From: Metaphire vulgaris
Lineage: Eukaryota; Annelida; Clitellata; Crassiclitellata; Megascolecidae
Direction: 5' to 3'
Length of the DNA: 64,000 bases
Assembly (NCBI GenBank): GCA_018105865.1
Contig: CM030867.1
Span: forward strand, 9,325,758-9,389,757
Shown: piece after piece, positions 56,672-64,000 of the stretch
Position numbering within the stretch: the first letter of the stretch is position 1
How the letters are laid out: every line of letters begins with the position of its first letter
The notes under the pieces: generated by a model
Seen by the model: the letters and a program-made list of their open reading frames with translations, nothing else
Told to the model about the DNA's origin: nothing
The model's database searches: none
Translations under genes and position numbers: made by a program

Positions 56672-57430
56672 TAATCCGTTTAGACGACCATCTTCCACTG
56701 AAGACGCATTTTTGGTGGTCGGTGGGTGGATGCATCCCCAGTCATCCCCAACGTGGAACCGCCCCTGTTGGTTAACCTACGTGCTAGTTACTGCTTATAT
56801 ATTCTTGCGCGTTTAATTAATAAGGCGATACAGTCTGCTCAGATCTACGCATTAATAATTATTGCGCAGAAACGTTGTCGGTCCGTTCCACTGTGGAATA
56901 TAGACTACAGATTACGTATAGTGAAAGATGAATGGTCGTGAGTTCTGCAAGGGAAGTGCAGTGGGAGAGTTTGGGAGAGGCGGCGGCTGGTGGGTCGACC
57001 GTTGCGATGACGAGGCTGACAGTGCCAGACACTGAAGGGTAAAGATTTTGACCCCCGATTCTGCTGTCAACACATTCGCCAGTGATGGAAGGCTATAAGG
57101 GTATTGCTCTGTGCGTTAGGATGTGTATATGTGTGTGTGTGTGCGTGAATGTTTAGTGCATGCCAAAGTGGTTGATAGATGGAAGATAGCAATGGCTACT
57201 AGTGTTAATGCTTTTAAAATATGCCTATAAGTACTGTACAATGGAGTACCGGTACTAGATTGGATTGGTTTCGCATAGCTGTTAGACTGTACAGTAGATA
57301 AAGTTTTGCGGGAGTTAGACAGTAAGTTACTGAATGGGGAATCTATGACATTGTATACTGCAAGGTTGGTTATTTGTAGACAAGAGGATAAAGAATGAGT
57401 CAATGAGATAACACAGCAAGACCATAATGT

Positions 57431-57512
57431 GGATGGATGGATGGATGGATGGATGGATGGATGGATGGATGGATGGATGGATGGATGGATGGATGGATGG
57501 ATGGATGGATGG
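57431..57512. repeat. (GGAT)n microsatellite
   Basis: About 20 GGAT units. 56669-57430 before it shows nothing recognisable. Confidence 0.95.
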
Positions 57513-57545
57513 GTGAAACATAGTGGTTCTCTCTCACTCTAAACC

Positions 57546-57546
57546 C

Positions 57547-57632
<86 letters not shown>

Positions 57633-57716
57633 ATAATAATGGTAGTAGTAGTAGTAGTAATAATAACCAGTAGTAGTAGTAGTAGTAGTAGTAGCAGTAG
57701 TAGCAATAATAACAGC

Positions 57717-57760
<44 letters not shown>

Positions 57761-57797
57761 CAGTAGCAGTAGCAGCAGCAGCAGCAGCAGCAGTAGT

Positions 57798-57850
<53 letters not shown>

Positions 57851-57932
57851 CAGTAGTAGTAGTAGTAGTAGCAGCAGCAGCAGTAGTAGCAGCAGTAGTA
57901 GCAGTAGTAGTAGTAGTAGTAGTAGTAGTATA
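57546..57932. repeat. Compound (ATT)n-(AGT)n-(AGC)n satellite
   Basis: Almost 390 bp of trinucleotides shifting from ATT to AGT to AGC by single-base changes. It ends next to a MITE at 57991. Protein frames across it (poly-Ser etc.) are artefacts of repetition. Confidence 0.95.
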
Positions 57933-57990
57933 TTCTTAGAGTGCTCTACTGACAGGCCTGATGTGTCAGTGTCTCCAATACAGTTCTTTG

Positions 57991-58081
57991 CAGGGATATT
58001 TCTAGGATTGTGAATTTGGGGGAGGTGTCGACCTCAAATTGGGAGGGTTTGGGGGCTGTTAGGGGTTTAAAAATATCCCTG
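57991..58081. mobile_element. hAT-like MITE, CAGGGATATTT family, short form
   Basis: 91 bp. CAGGGATATTTCTAGG and AAAAATATCCCTG. Flanks GTTCTTTG and GTTCGTTG (7 of 8). Confidence 0.8.
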
Positions 58082-58928
58082 GTTCGTTGTAATTGTAAAT
58101 GAATGTAAACAGTTCGAAGTTACTTGAAACAATGGTAATGCCATACTCTTCTTCGCTAGCGGAGCATTTTATACGATTGTGTTAGGCCTTGCTAGCTTGG
58201 TGTTTGGTAAGCGATACAATGATATCGGAAATGAATTAGTTATTCAATCCATAGACAAACTCTACGGTGTATTGATTTTTTGCAAAGTTTACTCTGTCAA
58301 TACTCAATTCATGACAATTTCGAAGTTTTCTGTGGTGTCGCTGCAGCGCCAGAATGATTTTTAACCGCTAGAAAATGCACTTTAAAAGGGTGTCACGCAT
58401 GTTTCGCACTCGTTCAACCAACCGGCAAGCGCCTGCCTGACTGACTGATGGCTATTTACACCGGCGTCAAACTAGCAATCGCATGCTGTATACATACGGA
58501 TGGTTATTCACTTATTTGGTCTACCATTGAATTCAATAATTTGAATAAAAATCGACCGAAGCTTTTAAAAATAGGCCTATGTATATACCTCTTTGCAGAG
58601 TCATCAAATTGGGTATAGAGCATTCTATGTGGGACTAACTCTGCGTGAATAATGGGCGACAGACTATTTTCTGCTCACGAAGCGGATGTGGTTACTGCGT
58701 CGATAAGAAACTATGCAGCGACCCGACGATATGCTCTTTTCCACTGCACCGTCGACTCGTTAGATAACTTGTTCAGTATATAGGCTAACAGTCTGGCTTT
58801 TGGCTATTATATGCGCTAGCTATCTTCTCTTAATCTATATTAGACATCTATAGATTCGAGCCTCCACCCACGCCCAACTTTTCGAGAGACCGTATAGGGA
58901 AGAGGAATGCATACGGGTTTGGCCCCGA
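58082..58928. other. No gene recognised
   Basis: Unique-looking AT-rich DNA with short frames and no homology that I can name. Confidence 0.4.
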
Positions 58929-59132
58929 CAGGGCCGGATTAAGGTCCGAGTGGGCCGGGAGGGCTGAGAAAAAAGGGCCGTCGCCTGTACTGAAAATCTC
59001 TCTGACAAGCAAAAAAGAGGTTATCTCCCTTCCAAATAGTGCTGAGAAGCAAAAAAAGGTTATATCGAAAATCGGTGGGCCTATTTTCATGATGGGCCGG
59101 GGGGCTACAGCCCCCGCCTTAATATGGCCCTG
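58929..59132. mobile_element. hAT-like MITE with two GCTTGTCA motifs
   Basis: 204 bp. CAGGGCCGGATTAAGG and CCTTAATATGGCCCTG. Exact 8-bp duplication GGCCCCGA at 58921-58928 and 59133-59140. Antisense motifs near 58999 and 59040. Confidence 0.9.
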
Positions 59133-59219
59133 GGCCCCGACACTGTTTCGTCCAAATTTACGCGTGACTCCTTTGCATGACTCCTGCAAGCTTATGAGTT
59201 ATGACTCCTGACTACTGAC

Positions 59220-59394
59220 CAGGGTTATTTCTAGGATTAGGGCCTATCAATTTGGGGGGAGTCGGTCTCAAAAAATGGGGGGGGTGTTGGAGGGCGTTAG
59301 GGGTGCATATCAGGCTTGGATTGGGGAAGCTTTCAGTCTCAAATTGGGGGTTGGGGGTTGGTGGGGGTATTAGAGGGTGTAAAAAATATCCCTG
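59220..59394. mobile_element. hAT-like MITE, CAGGGATATTT family
   Basis: 175 bp. CAGGGTTATTTCTAGG and AAAAAATATCCCTG. Flanks agree at 6 of 8. 59395-59450 right after it is a short 'ctgacttctgact' tandem run. Confidence 0.7.
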
Positions 59395-60044
59395 CGACTG
59401 AATCCTGACTTCTGACTCCTGACTTCTGACTTCTGACTTCTTTCTGGTTCCTGACCACGTATGATAGCGGTTAGAGAGGTGCAACCTCTCAACTGTTGAA
59501 CATTGGATGTATAGATCTGTAAAATTCTCGGCGATTTGAAGATATTCTCCGCCAAAAGCCACATTTTCCTCTTGTTCCATCTTCATAACTTAAAATCGCA
59601 CAGGAATTATCAATAATATCGTTTTCAATTTCGATCTACAGGGTTCCAAATAGAGCACCTCCAAGCCATTTTAAACTACACAGTAAAGCCGGAGACTGCA
59701 CCAGACCTAGGAACATCAACATAACGGAAGTCCTGACGAATCTCTCGTGGAATGGATAGTGGAACGATGCATTTTCTGGACCGTCATTGCCTTGACTGTC
59801 ACTGTAAATGTATGTAAATAGGTAGTTAGTTTATTTGGTAGTTCAAGAGGTATGTATGAAGATAGGTAGGTACATACTACATAGATAGGTAAGGTAATAC
59901 ACGTACATTAAAGGCGGATAGCTGCTGGTCGAAATTAGAAAAATGATTCAATACACACATACACACATACATACATACATACATACATACACACATACAT
60001 ACATACATGAATAGAGAGACTGATTTTTACGTGTTACTATAGAG

Positions 60045-60329
60045 CAGTGCTGTCCAACCCGTTGCCCGTTGGCAACATGTGGCCCGCGGACGATCATGGC
60101 CCGCCTCAGCCTGACCATTTTTTGCATTTTATGTACAAATCAACCTAATGGCGACTTTTCATAATAATTTGAATAACGATTCCTTCATAAGCAGTTATCA
60201 CGTAATGATATCCCGATTAATTGTCAACTTATAGTTAAAATTAAATTAAACTAAATTTTCTGCTGTGGCCCGCGGCTCTGAGAAAGTTTTTAAAGTGGCC
60301 CGCGTTGCCAAAAAGGTTGGACAGCACTG
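60045..60329. mobile_element. hAT-like MITE (CAGTGCTGTCCAACC ends)
   Basis: 285 bp. Perfect 15-bp inverted ends CAGTGCTGTCCAACC and GGTTGGACAGCACTG. Exact 8-bp duplication CTATAGAG at 60037-60044 and 60330-60337. Internal 'gtggcccgcg' blocks relate it to the elements at 14696 and 25480. Confidence 0.92.
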
Positions 60330-60599
60330 CTATAGAGTATAGAAGGACGTGTTGTTAGCTGTATACAGTAGACGGGCGTACAATGCTACATGCGAGAGGA
60401 AGTCGTTGCCTTTTCTGGCGTCTGTTTTCTGTTATTCGTCGCGTGGTTTTACGTCCGCCCACGAAGAGAGGTCTTTATTTGGCGATTCATTCATAAAAAC
60501 CAAACGCCGTATTAAGGCATTAAGCAGACCAACAGACCCAGTCGGTGACTATATAGGAGTCTCGCTCTTTTTCTCTGTCTCTGTTTATCTCTGTCTCTG

Positions 60600-60704
<105 letters not shown>

Positions 60705-60945
60705 CTCTCAGTTCTCTGCCCTTTGTACCTTTGTAAACACCACATCACACCGAGCGGACCCGCGTGCGTGGGTCTCAGCGATGCGATTTTGTGGTCATGA
60801 TGACGACAGCATGGTGGCTTAAGCAGTTGCCTTGTGGAGACAGAGAGAGACAGAGAGACAGAGAGAGAGAGATAACTATTTATGAGACAGAAGAGAGAGA
60901 GACCGCTAACTGATCAAAGTCGGTTGACTCGGTCGAGTAATAGCA

Positions 60946-61058
<113 letters not shown>

Positions 61059-61639
61059 GAAGAATAATTTTTAAACAGCCAGAGGGTTTCCAAAGAGGGC
61101 CGTGAATGAAAGTCATCGGCCGAACCAGAGGCGTGGGCGTCTCAAGTCTTTTCGACGCCCTCCCTCCTCCCACTTGGCTCAGACGGTCAGAGATTCAGAT
61201 AAATTTAGATGTTTACACTCTGGCTGCGTGGAGGTGGGGGGGAGGAGGACGGGGAGAGGGAGAGCTGTTTCACCGGATACATCATACACGATCCGGATAT
61301 CTTTCTGAATGATCTTGACGTTTGCGTGGTTGTTCGGTTGTTTGTATCAGTGCTTGTGTCTCTCTCTATCCTTCGCTTCGGCGCATTCATGACTTGTGCG
61401 CAAATAAGCGATTACAATGTCCTGACACTATGCTGCACTGCGGTATTATACCATTGCTATACTGTGCCATTGTTCATAATAATAATAACAACAACACTAA
61501 TAAATAGTAGTAATAATAATATTATAGTAATAATAATGTTAATCTGGAGTTGAAGGAGAGACATCCTTTCGCCTACAGCGAATATCCGTGACACTCCAGA
61601 GATTTAACGCAGTCGCCTTCCACGGAACTGTCACATAAT

Positions 61640-61647
61640 AATAGGCC

Positions 61648-61706
<59 letters not shown>

Positions 61707-61717
61707 GTAGTTAGTAA

Positions 61718-61755
<38 letters not shown>

Positions 61756-61812
61756 ATGATGTATGATGATAAGTAATAATAAGTAATAATAATAGTAGTA
61801 GTAGTAGTTAAA
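61640..61812. repeat. (AAT)n/(AGT)n satellite
   Basis: AAT units changing into AGT and GAT units, ending just before a SINE-tail fragment. Confidence 0.9.
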
Positions 61813-61844
61813 GTAGTTTGGTAGCAGGCTAATAATAATATGAT

Positions 61845-61920
61845 TTAAAGTGGTTTGGGAGGCTAAGTAGGCTAAGCCTGTGTGTAAACCACTGTAGTAA
61901 CTCTCCGCATTCAATAACCT
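61845..61920 (-). mobile_element. SINE tail fragment (uninterrupted insertion site)
   Basis: Matches the complement of the SINE tail at 10880-10935, then 'aaccactgtagtaactctcc', the target in which the MITE at 18124 sits elsewhere in the window. Confidence 0.6.
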
Positions 61921-62056
61921 AACTACTAAGCTAGCAAAATACAAGGTTCTGATAGTTATTGAGCGTGGCCAAATGCTGCTACAAAACAACACAAGTTCAT
62001 TGAGTGTGGATATGGCGGAAAATGCACTGCAGATGGTTGAATAGTTGACTGCCATG

Positions 62057-62233
62057 CAGGGATATTTCTAGGATTGTGAATTTGGTGGTTGTCGACCTCA
62101 AATTGGGGGGGGGAGTGTCCGGAGCTAATTAGTATGCATTTTGTATGCATACCATTGTCACATCACCAAATTTTGGGGGCGTCGACCTCAAATTGGGGGT
62201 GTTAGGGGGTTTAGGGGTGTAAAAATATCCCTG
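62057..62233. mobile_element. hAT-like MITE, CAGGGATATTT family
   Basis: 177 bp. CAGGGATATTTCTAGG and AAAAATATCCCTG. Flanks CTGCCATG and CTGCCAGG (7 of 8). Confidence 0.8.
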
Positions 62234-62269
62234 CTGCCAGGTCATTTCAAATCGTTAACGCTGGCGATA

Positions 62270-62395
62270 ATAGGGGCCTGTTGCGAGTTATATCCGGTTT
62301 CCATCTTCTGGTGGAATCAGGTCACCCGCCCCTCGGGGAAGCTGATCCAGGTGGCGTCGATCACCTTGACGACGACCACCTGGGCAGGTAGCTCT
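62270..62395. other. Possible isolated exon, strand uncertain
   Basis: GC-rich island in AT-rich DNA. Plus reading: AG at 62270 and a good CAG/GTAGCT donor after 62386, giving ACCELYPVSIFWWNQVTRPS. Minus reading: LPAQVVVVKVIDATWISFPE, with nearly all codons ending in G or C, and a GT after it. No family recognised on either strand. Confidence 0.3.
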
Positions 62396-62626
62396 TATCG
62401 ACAACCGCTTATTTTTACGCAGGTGTTAAGAAGAGATTCGTAATTGACGTCGCGTGACTCCCGTCAACGCAAGTCATCGCACGTCACCGTCGCTGCTCTA
62501 CTTACTTGTTTACTTACTTGCTTACTTACTAACCTATGCGTAGGCTGTAACCCATAATTATTTCTAATTGTATATTTTAAAAATTCAATTCAAAATCCCC
62601 CACTATTATGTGCGCGAGCGTGTATG

Positions 62627-62668
62627 GGGGGGTGGGGGTGGGGGTGGGGGGGGGGGTGGGGGTGGGGT
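62627..62668. repeat. G-rich tract (GGGGTGGGGGTG)
   Basis: About 40 bp of G runs separated by single T; it could form a G-quadruplex. Confidence 0.8.
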
Positions 62669-62814
62669 CTCAATGTTCAGTAGTGCAGTAAGTTGAGAGC
62701 TCTTGTTACTCAGCAACTTTTGAATACCCATATCCTAATAGAACACATGCGCTATTTGAATCCCGCGGGTGTGGCACTGTACACTGTAAACAGGCATTTC
62801 TGGAATGGTTTGCT

Positions 62815-63511
62815 TTTGCAAATCAGAAATATTCGACGAATTTGTGATCTTTTGTCCAAACCTAATCCGATTCCTCTTGCCAATGCCCTTCCTTGTCAGC
62901 AGTAGACTTGATTATTGAAATTCCCTTTACGATGGTATGGCCAAATCTAATGTGCAAAATCTTCAAGGGATCCGGAATTCTGTTGTCCGGGCCATTATAA
63001 AAAATCGTAAGCATGATCACATTATACATGTCCTTCAAAAGTTACATTGGCTGCCGGTTGAACAGAGAATTGTACTTAAGATATTAAGACTGCATGGTGT
63101 CCTTGTTTTTAAAATACCGCAGTCTGGTCAACCTCAATATTTGAAATCTATGTTAAGCCATCCGAAACATTGTCATTCAACAAGGTCTGCTGATTCATTT
63201 TTATACGCGCCTAGAACCAACACTGAAATTGGTAAGAGAACTTTTTTAATTTCTCGGCCAGAATTCTGGAACTCTATCTTTCTGGTTGTCAGATTTTCCA
63301 ATAAACTGAGTAATTTTAGATCTAAGCTTAAAGTACATCTCTTCCAATTAGCATTTCCTCCATAGTCTGTCTTACTGACTTACTATTTCATAGTCTGTCT
63401 TTCTGTTTCCCTCTGACTGATCTCTTGAATGACCTGGTCTTTTGCGGATGGATTTGAAGTACCATCGATTGATACCCTTAGTTATTAGAAATGGTGCTAT
63501 AGAAGTGCATT
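62815..63511 (+). pseudogene. LINE 3' end (L2-like), second copy
   Basis: LQIRNIRRICDLLSK, then (after a shift) NVQNLQGIRNSVVRAI, VLQKLHWLPVEQRIVLKI and GQPQYLKSML. The frame 62937-63365 keeps 142 residues to the natural stop. The 3' end 'agaaatggtgctatagaagt' equals that at 15737 and runs into a satellite. Better preserved than the copy at 15005. Confidence 0.85.
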
Positions 63512-63519
63512 ATTATTGT

Positions 63520-63564
<45 letters not shown>

Positions 63565-63797
63565 TAGTGGTGTGGTGGTGGTGGTAGTGGTGGTGGTGGT
63601 AGTAGTAGTGGTGGTGGTGGTGGTGGTGGTGGTGGTGGTGGTGGTGGTGGTGGTGGTGGTGGTGGTGTGGTGGTGGTGGTGGTGGTGGTGGTGGTGGTGG
63701 TGGTGGTGGTGGTGGTGGTGGTGGTGGTGGTGGTGGTGGTGGTGGTGGTGGTGTGGTGGTGGTGGTGGTGGTGGTGGTGGTGGTGGTGGTGGTGGTG

Positions 63798-63861
<64 letters not shown>

Positions 63862-63876
63862 TAGTAGTAGTAGTTT
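63508..63876. repeat. Compound (TAG)n/(TGG)n satellite on a LINE tail
   Basis: About 365 bp of TAG and TGG units, with single-base slips near 63667 and 63752. G-rich on the plus strand for about 200 bp. It starts directly at the LINE 3' end. Confidence 0.95.
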
Positions 63877-64000
63877 TGACTGATTTTCGATGTTTGACTG
63901 ATTTTCGACTGTTTGAAATCAGTTGCAGTCTGCAGGCCAGTTTCTCCGGGAACTCCTTGATCGGACAAACCGAGCCCAAAATAACAACTGGAATTCAGGA

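Noticed and set aside
57639..58013. Long poly-Ser/poly-Ala reading frames
   Set aside because: Pure products of the AGT/AGC trinucleotide satellite; all frames are open because the repeat has no stop.
59495..59586. Minus-strand start MKMEQEENVAFGGEYLQ as a gene
   Set aside because: Plausible short peptide, but no partner exon or known relative was found, and it borders a MITE.
63497..63979. Poly-Thr/Pro/His and poly-Val/Trp/Gly frames
   Set aside because: Same reason: a TAG/TGG satellite read in different frames.

Overview
The window is nuclear DNA of an intron-rich invertebrate animal, most likely a marine deuterostome or lophotrochozoan. The phylum cannot be fixed from the sequence. Evidence: GT-AG spliced genes with small exons, four proteins with clear vertebrate counterparts, APE-type non-LTR retrotransposons with 2A-like N-termini, tRNA-derived SINEs, dense terminal-inverted-repeat (TIR) miniature elements, and long trinucleotide satellites.

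Five protein genes were assembled exon by exon. (1) USP34 (minus, 1-5166): the N-terminal four exons; the gene runs off the left edge. (2) Glucosidase II beta, PRKCSH (minus, 21324-36961): 15 coding exons from signal peptide to a C-terminal HEDL. (3) GILT, a lysosomal thiol reductase (plus, 37847-42110): divergent from PRKCSH across 885 bp. (4) RAB2 GTPase (minus, 44327-51178): eight exons, 212 residues, ending Cys-Cys, convergent with GILT. (5) An unrecognised putative two-span membrane protein (plus, 52995-56070), divergent from RAB2. PRKCSH (ER glycoprotein quality control), RAB2 (ER-Golgi traffic) and GILT (lysosome) all belong to the secretory or endolysosomal system. This may be chance neighbourhood.

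Between and inside the genes the DNA is almost entirely mobile-element derived. 5.2-21.3 kb is a gene-free island of nested elements. 56.3-64 kb is dominated by satellites and LINE ends. I found more than 20 short TIR elements, many with exact 8-bp target duplications (hAT-like). There are also eight 78-92 bp elements flanked by TTAA (piggyBac-like), L2/CR1-like and RTE-like LINE pieces, and a tRNA-derived SINE. Most (ATT)n/(GAT)n microsatellites sit directly on LINE or SINE 3' ends.

The least expected signal is a roughly 25-bp motif centred on GCTTGTCA (T-rich on both sides). It recurs about 20 times inside miniature elements whose terminal repeats are otherwise unrelated. Three genes show one-base frame or phase inconsistencies at otherwise well-conserved exons, which I read as residual sequence errors rather than biology.
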